Of a stretch of 64,000 bases of DNA, positions 18,701 to 27,698 are shown one piece after another (the first letter of the stretch is position 1; each line of letters opens with the position of its first letter). The stretch comes from Sorangium cellulosum So ce56 (GTDB lineage Bacteria; Myxococcota_A; Polyangia; Polyangiales; Polyangiaceae). The notes under the pieces are model-generated. The model worked only from the letters and a program-made list of their open reading frames with translations. It was not told the origin of the DNA and ran no database searches. The stretch lies in assembly GCF_000067165.1 (NCBI RefSeq), contig NC_010162.1, positions 7,199,001 to 7,263,000 on the forward strand, given 5' to 3'. A program made the translations under genes and the position numbers.

Positions 18701-19435
18701 TCAGTCGTAGCGCTCGACGTGGACGTGCTTGCGGGGGACGCCGAGCTCGCCGCGGGCGAGCTCGCGCACGAGCGAGACCATCCGATCGAGGCCGCAGATG
18801 AAGACGTGCGGGGCCGGATCCCCGCTCGCCCCGGCCAGCTCCCGGTAGAGCTCGGGCACGTGCGCCTGCACGTAGCCGCGGCGGCCCGACCAGGACGGGC
18901 CGCCGCGCGAGAGCGTGATCTCGTAACGGATCCGGTCCGAGCCGCGCGCGAGCGCCTCGAGCTCGTCGCGGTAGATGATGTCCTCCTCGAAGCGCGCGCC
19001 GAACAGGATCCACAGGTGCGCGGCCGCCCCGGCGCGCAGCGACGCGCGCAGCATGCTCCGGAGCGGCGTGACGCCGGTGCCGGTGGCGACGAACAGCGAG
19101 GGCGCAGGGCTCCCGGGATCGCGCGTGAAGAGCCCGTGCGGGCCGACGGCGCGGAGCGTCGCGCCGGGCTCCAGCCGGTGCAGGTACTCCGAGCCGGCCC
19201 CGCCCTCCACGCGGGTGACCGCCAGATCGAAGCGAGGCGAGCCGTCGGGGGCAGAGGCGATCGAGTAGGCGCGCTTCACCTCACCGCCCGGGAGCGGGAG
19301 GACGAGGTTGACCCATTGCCCGGCCTCGAACAGGAACGCCTTGCCGTCAGCGCGCTCGAACGAGAGCTCTCGCACGAAGGGGCTGAGAGGCCGGACGGCG
19401 ACGAGGCGGGCTTCGAACGGTTCGGCTTGGATCAT
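18701..19435 (-). CDS. Ferredoxin-NADP reductase-like FAD-binding oxidoreductase
   Basis: A 244-residue flavoprotein of the ferredoxin-NADP+ reductase fold, predicted to transfer electrons between NAD(P)H and a one-electron carrier in the cytoplasm. Residues 1-100 form the FAD barrel with RAYSIASAP (R-x-Y-S signature). Residues 105-235 form the NAD(P) domain with VATGTGVTPLRSM and the C-terminal VFICGLDRMV. It ends in an aromatic-acidic pair (YD), as expected near the flavin. There is no [2Fe-2S] domain. The start at 19435 (MIQAEPF) aligns with the family; the frame is open upstream to 19513. Electron partner unknown. Confidence 0.85.
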   Translation of the reverse strand: MIQAEPFEARLVAVRPLSPFVRELSFERADGKAFLFEAGQWVNLVLPLPGGEVKRAYSIASAPDGSPRFDLAVTRVEGGAGSEYLHRLEPGATLRAVGPHGLFTRDPGSPAPSLFVATGTGVTPLRSMLRASLRAGAAAHLWILFGARFEEDIIYRDELEALARGSDRIRYEITLSRGGPSWSGRRGYVQAHVPELYRELAGASGDPAPHVFICGLDRMVSLVRELARGELGVPRKHVHVERYD

Positions 19436-19648
19436 GATCGGGCCTCTTCGCGGCCACAGGCTGCTGGGCCGCGCGGGTGGCGAGGTCTTACCGCAGCCCT
19501 CGCCCTGGCCCAATCACGATCGGAGCCGCCATGGCGCAGCCGGACGGCGTGGAGTCGCGGAAGTCTAGGCCTTCCGGCTCCACGCCGCCGGCGCGCACGG
19601 CCGGACCGCCGCCGTCCGCGGCGCTCCGGCGCCGGAGCGGCAGCGGAT

Positions 19649-19858
19649 CTACCGCTGCACGCCCATGCGGCGGCGCTGCGGGATGTTCAGCGCCGGCCGG
19701 GAGCGATCCTGGTTCGGGAGCTTGCTCGGCGGGCGGGGCTCCCGGTGCGCGGGCTTCGGCGCGGGGACCTGCCCCGTCTGCGGCGGGCGCCGCTCGGGCG
19801 TCTTGGCCGAGCCGAGCTCCAGTGCGCGCTCGGGGAGATGGGCGGGTCGCTCGGTCAT
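19649..19858 (-). CDS. Small Pro/Arg-rich hypothetical protein (69 residues)
   Basis: Not a family I recognise. The ATG at 19858 has a near-perfect ggagg 7 nt upstream, and the frame shows the G/C third-position bias of neighbouring genes, which supports a real short gene. The product is basic and proline-rich (PERRPPQTGQVPAPKPAH, ending RRRMGVQR), with no membrane segment or cysteine, and is probably intrinsically disordered. It could be a nucleic-acid-binding or structural peptide, but nothing proves this. Confidence 0.6.
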   Translation of the reverse strand: MTERPAHLPERALELGSAKTPERRPPQTGQVPAPKPAHREPRPPSKLPNQDRSRPALNIPQRRRMGVQR

Positions 19859-20755
19859 GGAATCCTCCATTCGATCACTCATCACCACTGCAGAAAGAGC
19901 ACCAAGGCTGAACGAACCCTTCGAAAAACCAGCTCTCATACACCCTCCATTCATCGTACGACCCCGGATTGCAGGCACACCGATGCCGCGACGGACGCTG
20001 GCTCCGGACGCCGCCCAAGGGCCGCTCGACTGGCGCTCTCGCGCGATGGACGCACCTCCACGCATCGCCGGGGCAGGGCGGTCCGCCTCACCACACGCCC
20101 CCTGGCAAGGCGCCTCAGCGCCTCGCCGTCAGGAGAGATGGCGAGTCGGCCCGCCGCGCCACGAACCATCCGGCTCGGTGCTTCGCGCGAGCGGCCAGCG
20201 AGCGAGGGGCTGCGCCCGCGAGGTCAGCGACCTCCAGCGCATCGGACTCGTTCGCATTTCGGCCACGCTCCGTCCCCACGAGCACACGACCCACGCCCGC
20301 GCGAAAAGGCTACGGGCGGCCGTCGTGGCTGCTCACGCGCGGCAGCCGAGGGGCGCCGTGCCTACCTGGGCAACAGGCGCTCAGCCCTCGGGGCCGCGTG
20401 ACGGAGCGGTGGTATCAGAGAAAAGCTTCCATAATTGACGCGGGCGACGCGTCGATAGCAACGCTAGCACCGGAGCCAGAGATCGCCCAGCACTTTCTGG
20501 TGGTGGGGTGCTTCGGCCGAGAAGGGGGTCTTTTGAACCGCCCAAAGACGTCAATTTTTAGCGTTTTCTTGGCGTCTTTTGGCGTCTTGGCGGTCATTCC
20601 GGCAGGGCGGGGGGATTCCCCCACCACGCACGTTCTGTGTCTATGGAGGAGCGCTGTCCTCGCAGAGCGCTCCTCTCCTCATCAAACGTCTGCTTCTCCC
20701 CCCGCTCCACGAGCGGCAGGAGCTCGCGCGGGCGCGCTGGGCGCCGGGCCGCAGC
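19859..20755. other. Long intergenic region without a convincing gene
   Basis: About 900 bp. Open frames here lack ribosome sites and do not show consistent codon bias. An AT-richer island at 20530-20600 contains repeated ggcgtctt/gacgtc words, the pattern I recall from 'gacgccaag'-type intergenic repeats in many genomes. A hairpin lies at 20646-20675. Confidence 0.5.
20646..20675. terminator. 10-bp stem hairpin downstream of the gene at 20756
   Basis: gaggagcgct (20646-20655) and agcgctcctc (20666-20675) are exact reverse complements with a 10-nt loop, 81 bp past the stop of the minus-strand gene. There is no T-run, so a terminator role is tentative. Confidence 0.35.
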
Positions 20756-21514
20756 TCAGAACGCGATGCGCAGCCCCACGCCGAGGGGGACCGCTCCAGG
20801 GGACGCGGCGACGGCGCCCGGGCCGACGAGGAGGCGCGCAGCGGCCAGCCCGCGCAGTTCGAGCCCTTTCCGCAGCACCCGCTTCTTGCCGATCACGTAG
20901 AGCGGCAGGCCGACGCCAACGGCGGCCGCGCCCCCGGCCGCCGTCGCCACGGCCACCGTGTACGTGTCACGGTGCTTCGTGGCGGCCTCGTCGTGTTTCG
21001 CGGTGATCAGCACGGCGCCGGTGACGAGGGCGGCTGCTCCGAGGCCCGCGAGGACGATCCCCGAGACCATCATGACCGTGCTGTTCCGCTCGGTCGTTCG
21101 CTCCATGAAGTTGCGGAGCTCTCTCTTCGTCGCCTCGAGCTCCAGCTCGATCTGGCGCCCTCGGGCGTCTCGCACGTCCTCGGCTTCGACAAAATCGTGG
21201 ACGGCGTCCGCCTCGTACTTGAGCGCCTCGATCCTCGCCTCGTACGCAGCGACCGTCGCCTCCCACATGGCCTGCGGCGGGAGCTCCTCCACGGCCGGTG
21301 CGGCAGGGGGCGCCGAGGGCGCGAGCTGCGGGGGCGGCGCGCGGTCCGCGCCCTCCGCCGGCGCCTGCGCGGCCGCGCTCGACGCGAGCACCGCGCCGGC
21401 AAGGGCGAGCGCCCACGCGACGAGGCGGCGGCGCACCGCGGCCGCGGAAGAAGTGGAGGACACGCGCGCCGGGGGCGCGGAGGGATGCACGAAACGGGAA
21501 TGGACTCGTCCCAT
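20756..21514 (-). CDS. Hypothetical exported/membrane protein with coiled coil
   Basis: A 252-residue protein I cannot assign to a function. Residues 28-50 (RRRLVAWALALAGAVLASSAAAQ) read as a signal peptide. A Pro/Ala linker follows, then residues 85-140 are a charged helical segment ending RNFMERTTERN. Two hydrophobic segments (MMVSGIVLAGLGAAALV and VAVATAAGGAAAVGVGLPLYVIG) come next, with a short C-terminal region. This layout (exported coiled coil plus a glycine-rich transmembrane pair) is common among unknown myxobacterial envelope proteins. No good ribosome site precedes 21514; GTG codons at residues 9, 18 and 27 are alternative starts. Codon bias supports coding. Confidence 0.65.
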   Translation of the reverse strand: MGRVHSRFVHPSAPPARVSSTSSAAAVRRRLVAWALALAGAVLASSAAAQAPAEGADRAPPPQLAPSAPPAAPAVEELPPQAMWEATVAAYEARIEALKYEADAVHDFVEAEDVRDARGRQIELELEATKRELRNFMERTTERNSTVMMVSGIVLAGLGAAALVTGAVLITAKHDEAATKHRDTYTVAVATAAGGAAAVGVGLPLYVIGKKRVLRKGLELRGLAAARLLVGPGAVAASPGAVPLGVGLRIAF

Positions 21515-21598
21515 CAGCGAGCGGCATACCTCAACCGTGGCGCAGGGAACATCCGCCGCGTTCCGCTCGTCCGGTTTGCGCCCGCGAGCGCGGCGCGC

Positions 21599-22924
21599 TC
21601 ACCTCTCCCGCGGCCGGCCGCGGCGCTTGCTCCCCTCCCCGTCCCCGACCGGCCGCGCCTCGGCGGCCACGCGGAGCAGCTCCTGGAAGTGCCGCTGCAC
21701 CGGGCCGAGGTCGATGCCATCCATGAACGAGGTGAACGCGAAGTAGGGCAGCAGCGTCTGCCAGGCGCGCAGCCAGCCCGGCAGGTAGCGCGGCCGCTCC
21801 AGCACGCCGGCCGCGCGCAGCTCCGCCAGCACCGCGATGTCGTCGAGCGCGATCCGGCCGCAGACGAGCAGCTCGACCTCGTCGCGCAGGCCGCCGCGCA
21901 GGACCGCGGCCAGGAAGGCATAGACCTCGAGCAGGCCGGCCAGGTAACAGGCGTCCTTCGTGAAGGGCGCGCCGCCCTCGACGAGCCCGCCGCGGCAGAC
22001 GCGCTGGGCGTCGAAATAGGCGTCGCGGCGCCCGGCGCCGCGCTCGCGCAGGTACCGGTAGAGATCGAGGAAGCTCGCGCCCTGCTCGGCCATGTCCACG
22101 AGCCGCACCCGCTCGGCGAGCCGGGTGAGGCGGCCGATGGAGAGCGAGCGGCTGTACAGCTCCGCGAAGATGGCGAGCCCTTCCTGCGTGCGCGTGGTGC
22201 GGGGGCCGCCCGACCGCAGGAACGCGCACCGCGGCTGCGCCGCGCCGTTGTGCGCGGTGAGCGCGTGCGTCTCCACCTCGTGGTGCCACAGCCCCTCGGC
22301 CTCCCACGACGCGAACGTGGCCTCCGGGCGGACGCGGACGCGGCTCATGCCCGCCACCACCTTGGCCGTGATCCGCGGGTCGAGCACGATCTCGATGTCG
22401 AGCCGCGGCGTGCGCGCGGCGACGCGGGCGGCGAGCAGATCCCGGAGCGCGCCGGCGTCGAGCGGCTCCTCGTCCGGATCGCTGGCCTCGTCCCAGCCGT
22501 GGACGCGCAGGCGCGCGGTGAGGTGCTCGGCGAGGTCGATGTTGCGGACCTCGCCGCCGAAGAACCGCGAGCGCGCGCCGCCGTAGAGCGCCCGCGAGCG
22601 CTCGGCGAACTCGCGGGTCCCCGCCGCCTCGAGCAGCTCCGCGGCCTGGATCTGCGCGCGGACGTTGTCCCGCAGCCAGTCGAGCGCGGGCGCGTCGCCG
22701 TCGATCGATCCGAGCAGCTCGCGCAGCTCGGCGACGCGCCGCGCGAGCCCGTCGCGATCCACGCGGTGCTCGACCTCGGGGAGGCGATCCTCGCCGGCGG
22801 CGAAGAAGCGCTCCTCGACCTCGCGAGGCCAGGCGATGTCCTCGAGCAGCCGGAGCGCCTTGCCCTCGGAGAGGCGGGCGCCGACACGATCGAGCTGCTC
22901 CAGCACGGCGCGGTCGATGCTCAT
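21599..22924 (-). CDS. QEGLA-motif (DUF1704-type) metallopeptidase-like protein
   Basis: A 441-residue protein of the DUF1704 family, named in bacteria for flavohemoglobin expression modulation. Residues 215-220 read HEVETH, an HExxxH zinc-binding motif, and residues 246-253 contain TQEGLAIF, the family signature. The eukaryotic relatives (MATCAP type) are zinc carboxypeptidases that remove the C-terminal tyrosine of tubulin; the bacterial substrate is unknown. The start at 22924 gives the usual family length; the frame is open to 23158, but the extra residues are low-complexity. The C-terminal tail (KRRGRPRER) is basic and resembles an AT-hook-like patch. It is divergent from the kinase at 23088. 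Confidence 0.82.
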   Translation of the reverse strand: MSIDRAVLEQLDRVGARLSEGKALRLLEDIAWPREVEERFFAAGEDRLPEVEHRVDRDGLARRVAELRELLGSIDGDAPALDWLRDNVRAQIQAAELLEAAGTREFAERSRALYGGARSRFFGGEVRNIDLAEHLTARLRVHGWDEASDPDEEPLDAGALRDLLAARVAARTPRLDIEIVLDPRITAKVVAGMSRVRVRPEATFASWEAEGLWHHEVETHALTAHNGAAQPRCAFLRSGGPRTTRTQEGLAIFAELYSRSLSIGRLTRLAERVRLVDMAEQGASFLDLYRYLRERGAGRRDAYFDAQRVCRGGLVEGGAPFTKDACYLAGLLEVYAFLAAVLRGGLRDEVELLVCGRIALDDIAVLAELRAAGVLERPRYLPGWLRAWQTLLPYFAFTSFMDGIDLGPVQRHFQELLRVAAEARPVGDGEGSKRRGRPRER

Positions 22925-23087
22925 GGCCCCATGCTCGCGCGAACCGCGGGGCGCGGGAAGCAGCCGGCGCGGGCGCTCGCGGCTCGCCAGCGCCCGCGGG
23001 CTCTGCTGAGATCGCCCGTGCGCAGTGGCCACCCCGAGCAGGTTGTTCAGCTCCTCGCATCCGGGATACATTGGAGCCTGAACCTCG

Positions 23088-24557
23088 ATGAATGATGATC
23101 CCCAGCTAGCACACTGTACAGCGCGAATCGGGACGGTCCTCCGGGGCAAATGGCGCATCGATTCGCTGATCGGCGTCGGCGGGATGGCTGCGGTTTACGA
23201 GGCGACACACAGGATCGGCCGGCGCTGCGCGATCAAAATTCTCCATCCGGAAATCGCGGTCTCGAAGGAGCTTCGAGCCAGGTTCGAGCAAGAGGCGCTC
23301 GCGGTGAACCAGCTCGGCCACCCCGCGGCCGTCAATGTCCTCGACATCGATACGAGCGAAGATGGCTCGCCGTTCCTGGTGATGGAGTTGCTCGACGGCG
23401 AATCGCTCGGCAAGCGCGCCCGCGGCTCCGGCGGCGTCGATGAGCGCGAGCTGCTCCGCATTGTCTCGACCGTGCTCGAAGTGCTCGATGTCGCGCACGG
23501 GCTCGGCATCGTCCATCGAGACATCAAGCCTGACAATCTGTTTCTGACCTCTTCAGGCGGCGTCAAAGTCCTCGACTTCGGGATCGCTCGGATGAAACAG
23601 GGCGGCTCCAATGTTCATACACGCACCGGCGCGGTGCTCGGGACTACACCTTACATGTCGCCCGAACAGATCACTGGTGGCCAGATCGATGGGCGGGCCG
23701 ACGTCTTCGCGGTCGGCGCGACGATGTTTCGAATCCTGACAAAACGCCATGTGCACGAGGGCTCCACGGAGAGCGAGCTCCTCATCAAGATGGCGACGCA
23801 GCCTGCGCCGGCCCTGCGCACCGTTGCCCCCTCTGTCAGCCCAGAGGTCTGCGCCATCGTCGATCGCGCGCTCGCCTTCGATCCATCGCGCCGCTATCCG
23901 ACGGCCCGCGCCATGCGCGAAGACATCGAGCGAGTTCTGGGCGCCAATGCTACCCCTCACGCGCCAGCCCCAGTGTCGATCCGAGCCGACGTGTCGTCTC
24001 CAATCAGCGTCGATGGCCCGACGATGGTTGCTCCTGCTCCCGGCCGAGCGATGCAGGCACCGATGGCCGCATCCGTGCCGCATCAATCTGCTGCAACCAG
24101 CCCACGAGCGAGCTCGAACTCGCCATTCTTGATAATCGCAGTGATTGGCTCGTTTGCTGTCGCCGTTTGCCTCGCCGCTGTCTTCCTCGTTGTTCGTTCG
24201 CGAGCCCCTGCCGAAGACGCTCGTGAGAGCGCGAACGATGAGGCATCGCAAGAGGACAAGGCGAGCCGCAGCTCTCCCACGATGGCGACATCTTCCAATA
24301 CCAGCACGCCACCCACGCCATCCTCGCCATCCTCGACCGCTGGGCCCCCATCGACGCCCCGGCCCGCCCCCAATGGCAAGTATCGCCTCCTCATCAAAGA
24401 CGGGAAATATCCATTTTGCGTCACGTCGAAATTGAGACACGCCTATCCAGTACGCACGGATGACGAGGGCGTCAAAGTGTGCAGCGGCACCCCCGATGGG
24501 CCCATTCCGATTGACGGCCTCAAAGCCTACCACCCCCGCGAGCTTCAATGGCAATAG
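23088..24557 (+). CDS. Transmembrane Ser/Thr protein kinase
   Basis: A 489-residue PknB-like kinase. Residues 18-280 are the catalytic domain, with GVGGMAAVYEAT loop, CAIKILHPE lysine, HRDIKPDNLF, LDFGIAR and GTTPYMSPEQ, so all catalytic residues are present. A Pro/Ala juxtamembrane linker follows, then one transmembrane helix near residues 345-368 (FLIIAVIGSFAVAVCLAAVF). The extracytoplasmic part has a Ser/Thr/Pro-rich stalk and a small terminal module (YRLLIKDGKYPFCVTSKL) that I do not recognise and that may be the sensor. The kinase domain is a close paralogue of the one encoded at 25923-27698 (shared HRIGRR and AIKILHPEIA). The ATG at 23088 has ggag about 12 nt upstream, which is long. 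Confidence 0.92.
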   Translation: MNDDPQLAHCTARIGTVLRGKWRIDSLIGVGGMAAVYEATHRIGRRCAIKILHPEIAVSKELRARFEQEALAVNQLGHPAAVNVLDIDTSEDGSPFLVMELLDGESLGKRARGSGGVDERELLRIVSTVLEVLDVAHGLGIVHRDIKPDNLFLTSSGGVKVLDFGIARMKQGGSNVHTRTGAVLGTTPYMSPEQITGGQIDGRADVFAVGATMFRILTKRHVHEGSTESELLIKMATQPAPALRTVAPSVSPEVCAIVDRALAFDPSRRYPTARAMREDIERVLGANATPHAPAPVSIRADVSSPISVDGPTMVAPAPGRAMQAPMAASVPHQSAATSPRASSNSPFLIIAVIGSFAVAVCLAAVFLVVRSRAPAEDARESANDEASQEDKASRSSPTMATSSNTSTPPTPSSPSSTAGPPSTPRPAPNGKYRLLIKDGKYPFCVTSKLRHAYPVRTDDEGVKVCSGTPDGPIPIDGLKAYHPRELQWQ

Positions 24558-24665
24558 CTCTGTGAGGAGCGGCGGCCTCGTCTTGTACCGTGCCGGCATG
24601 CCGAAGAGCACGCCGCCGCCCGACTCTTCGATCGCCCGCCCTCGAATGCGTGTACAGTCCTCGGC

Positions 24666-25910
24666 ATGCCAGGGACAATCCCACCCAAGGGGCGCTCGAG
24701 CACCGACGACGTCACGGTGCCGATGCTCGGGAAACAACGCGACGCTTCCGTCGTCGAGCTCACAAGCTCGGCGCTGGTGGAAGAAATCGAGACTGCGGCG
24801 CGGCCGTGGTCGGACGACGCCCCCACGTTGGTGCGCTCAGACGACAAAGCGCCAGCGCTGATCGGGAGCTTGATCTCGGAGCGGTACCGCGTCCACGAGC
24901 TCATCGGGGAGGGCGGCATGGGAGCCGTGTACCGCGGCGAGCAGGTGCACCTCCGCAAGCAGGTCGCGATCAAAGTCCTCCAGCCGAGCGCCCGGAGCCT
25001 CCCCCAGATCGTGGCGCGGTTCGAGCGCGAGGCGATCGCGGGGGCGCATATCCAGCATCCGAACGTGGTCTCGGCAAACGACTTCGGTCAGCTCGCGGAT
25101 CGATCGCATTTTCTCGTCCTCGAGTATGTCGAGGGCACCCCGCTCCAGGACGTGATCGCCTCGGCACCGCTCCCCGCGCGACGCGCGCTCCACATCGCGA
25201 GGCAGATCGCGTCTGCTCTGGAGGCGGTGCACGCGAAGGGGATCGTGCACCGCGATGTGAAGCCGCAGAACATCCTTCTCGGCGCCCGTGATCAGGTGAA
25301 GCTCATCGATTTCGGCCTCGCCAAGGTGAACGTAGAGCTCCTGTCCACCGAAAGCCGCGAGGCCTCGCGCAAAGGCCAGGACCTCACCGCTGCCGACCAG
25401 GTCCTCGGCACGCTCAGTTATCTCGCGCCGGAGGCCGTGCGCGGCATGGATGCCGTCGATGCCCGCGCAGACCTTTATGCGCTTGGAATCATTTTGTACG
25501 AAATGCTGTCCGGGAGAAGCCCGTTCGACGCGAGCGACGGCCAATCTTCCTTCCGGCGGCGGCTCCTCGAGGACGCGCCCCCGCTCCGCCAGCGCGCTCC
25601 GGGAGCAGGGATCCGCCCCGACGTGGAGGCGCTCGTGATGCGGCTCGTCCAGCGAGACCCGATCCAGCGCTATCCGACGGCTACCAACGTGATCGCGGCC
25701 ATCGACGGGGCCATTGCGGCGATGGAGGGCGCGCCGAGGCAGATCGAGCCGACCGTTGCGATGCACCCCGGTGCTCCGGAGCGCCAGGCGAGCGCGACAT
25801 CGCTCGCGTCCAGGTGGACCTCGCCGGCGATGCGGCCGTGGCTCATTGCGTCCATCGTCGTATCGCTCTTGCTCAGCGTCGTGCTCCTGATCGCCATCCT
25901 GCTCAGCTGA
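24666..25910 (+). CDS. Ser/Thr protein kinase with C-terminal membrane anchor
   Basis: A 414-residue kinase. The N-terminal ~65 residues are Ser/Thr-rich and may be an autophosphorylation region. Residues 72-345 hold the Hanks domain: GEGGMGAVYRGE, QVAIKVLQPS, HRDVKPQNILL, LIDFGLAKV and GTLSYLAPEAVRG. A single hydrophobic helix near residues 390-412 (LIASIVVSLLLSVVLLIAIL) ends the protein, so it is tail-anchored with no ectodomain. It lies 108 bp after another kinase on the same strand and converges with a third, with 12 bp between stops. Without an external domain its input must come from the cytoplasm or membrane. No strong ribosome site is visible at 24666. Confidence 0.9.
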   Translation: MPGTIPPKGRSSTDDVTVPMLGKQRDASVVELTSSALVEEIETAARPWSDDAPTLVRSDDKAPALIGSLISERYRVHELIGEGGMGAVYRGEQVHLRKQVAIKVLQPSARSLPQIVARFEREAIAGAHIQHPNVVSANDFGQLADRSHFLVLEYVEGTPLQDVIASAPLPARRALHIARQIASALEAVHAKGIVHRDVKPQNILLGARDQVKLIDFGLAKVNVELLSTESREASRKGQDLTAADQVLGTLSYLAPEAVRGMDAVDARADLYALGIILYEMLSGRSPFDASDGQSSFRRRLLEDAPPLRQRAPGAGIRPDVEALVMRLVQRDPIQRYPTATNVIAAIDGAIAAMEGAPRQIEPTVAMHPGAPERQASATSLASRWTSPAMRPWLIASIVVSLLLSVVLLIAILLS

Positions 25911-25922
25911 CAGAGACTCAAA

Positions 25923-27698
25923 TCAGTCGGGGCATGGGGCCCCGCACGCGATGACGTTGCCAGGACAGGCTTCTATCTGCCCGAGACACGTGCCGATGAC
26001 GCAATCGGAGCCAGGCGTGCAGTACACCAGGCATGGAGCGCTCGTCATGCAATTGACCGAGCAATCGCCTTCGCACCAGATCTTGTGCATCCCCGATCCG
26101 ACGCAGTTGACCAGCGCGTCTCGGCGCGCCCCGATGTCGCAGACGGTCCCGTCCTGACAGGCAATCTGGCACGGTTCATCGCACACGTGATCGCAGTCGT
26201 TTGTCAGCATACAGCTCGTCCGCTGCGACGCGCCGCGCCCTTCCTCGGGGCCGCGGCTCGATGAGCCAGGGAGGCGAGCTCTCGTGTCGCCCTTCTTCTC
26301 GGGGCCGGGATCCGGAGCCTTCGCCAGCAGGCGATCCGCCGCCGGGCCGCCGGGGACCTTGGCGGGCGGTGAGGCCGCCGGTCGCTGTGCGCCGGTCGCC
26401 CCCGGCGATCTCGCGTCGGGCTCGGCGTTCACCGCACGGAGAACCACGGCGGCGAGCACGCCTGCGGCGAGCAGCGGGAACGCCAGCACGGCCCATCGCA
26501 GCCGCCGTCCACGTGCCGTGGTCGCCGTCCACTGCGTCGCCTGGGTGAACGCCGATGCCGCCGGTGAGGGGGCGCGAGCCGGAGCGACGGCCGATCCGCC
26601 GCCCGGGGCGCCCTGCGCGCTCGACGTATTCGGGGCGCCGGCGATGGAGACATCGCGGATGACGCTCCCCATGCCGCCCGCCGGCGGCGGGGCGGGATGC
26701 AGGCCGCCGGCGCCCGAGGCGCGCACCGAGACGGCCGAGGAAGGGGCGAGCCCCTGGGGCATCCACACCGTCGTGGCGGTGCTGAGCGGATCCGCCGCGG
26801 GGGCGGGGAGCCCGGCCGCGCCGAACCGCAGAGCAAAAGCGGGCGGCTGACCGGCCAGGACCGCGCGCACGTCCTGCTGCATGACCGTCGCGCTCGGGTA
26901 GCGCTCGCCTCGATCGAACGCGAGCGCGCGATCGACGACGGCACACACCCACTGCGGGGTCTCCGGAGCGACGCTCGCGAGCGGCGGCGCAGGCAGCGTG
27001 GCCATCTTGACGACCAGATCGGTGTCAGAGCTCGCGTCATGGATGCGCCGCTTCGTGATCAGACGAAACATCGTCGCTCCGACCGCGAACAGGTCGGCAC
27101 GCGCATCGATCTCGTCGCCTCTGACTTGCTCCGGTGGCATGTAGGCGACCGTGCCGAGCGTCGTTCCAGTGCGCGTCCGAACGTAGTCGGCCGCGGCCTG
27201 CCTGACACGGGCGACGCCGAAGTCGAGCACTTTCAGGCGCCCGTCGCGGAGGCGGAACAGGTTGTCTGGCTTGATGTCGCGGTGGATGATGCCGTGCGCG
27301 TGGGCAGCCGCGAGCACGTCCAGCAGCCCGTCCACCATGGCCAGCAGCTCGGCCATGTCCATCCTGCCCAGGCGCCTGGCGTACGAGGCGAGCGACTCAC
27401 CATCGAGCAGCTCCATGACGAGGAACGGGCAGCCGTCCGCTGTCGTGTCGATATCGCGTATTTCCACCGCGCCGGGATGGACGAATCGATTGACGGCTTG
27501 CGCTTCCTGATCGAACCGCGCACGCAGCTCGGGCATGCGCGCGATCTCGGGGTGGAGGATCTTGATGGCATCTCGCCGCCCGATCCTGTGCGCGCCGACG
27601 TAGACCGCGGCCATGCCGCCCGAGCCCAGCAACCGCTCGATCGTCCACTTCCCGCACAACACTGTGCCGACTCTGCGCTGCAGTTCCTGGTCGTCCAT
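25923..27698 (-). CDS. Transmembrane Ser/Thr protein kinase with Cys-rich ectodomain
   Basis: A 591-residue receptor-like kinase. Residues 10-270 are the catalytic domain (GSGGMAAVYVGA, AIKILHPEIA, HRDIKPDNLF, LDFGVARV, GTVAYMPPEQ), closely related to that of the kinase at 23088. A long Pro/Ala linker leads to a transmembrane helix near residue 410 (WAVLAFPLLAAGVLAAVVL). The outer part ends in a ~95-residue module with about 16 cysteines (CDHVCDEPCQIACQDG, WCEGDCSVNC, CLVYCTPGSDC), probably a disulphide-stabilised sensor. I chose the ATG at 27698; a TTG at 27719 adds seven residues. The Cys-rich end resembles short cysteine repeats in other myxobacterial surface proteins. Confidence 0.9.
   Translation of the reverse strand: MDDQELQRRVGTVLCGKWTIERLLGSGGMAAVYVGAHRIGRRDAIKILHPEIARMPELRARFDQEAQAVNRFVHPGAVEIRDIDTTADGCPFLVMELLDGESLASYARRLGRMDMAELLAMVDGLLDVLAAAHAHGIIHRDIKPDNLFRLRDGRLKVLDFGVARVRQAAADYVRTRTGTTLGTVAYMPPEQVRGDEIDARADLFAVGATMFRLITKRRIHDASSDTDLVVKMATLPAPPLASVAPETPQWVCAVVDRALAFDRGERYPSATVMQQDVRAVLAGQPPAFALRFGAAGLPAPAADPLSTATTVWMPQGLAPSSAVSVRASGAGGLHPAPPPAGGMGSVIRDVSIAGAPNTSSAQGAPGGGSAVAPARAPSPAASAFTQATQWTATTARGRRLRWAVLAFPLLAAGVLAAVVLRAVNAEPDARSPGATGAQRPAASPPAKVPGGPAADRLLAKAPDPGPEKKGDTRARLPGSSSRGPEEGRGASQRTSCMLTNDCDHVCDEPCQIACQDGTVCDIGARRDALVNCVGSGMHKIWCEGDCSVNCMTSAPCLVYCTPGSDCVIGTCLGQIEACPGNVIACGAPCPD

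Noticed and set aside
20415..20627. 70-codon minus-strand frame (MTAKTPKDAKK...)
   Set aside because: Matches the pattern of spurious peptides from gacgccaag-type repeats; no ribosome site.
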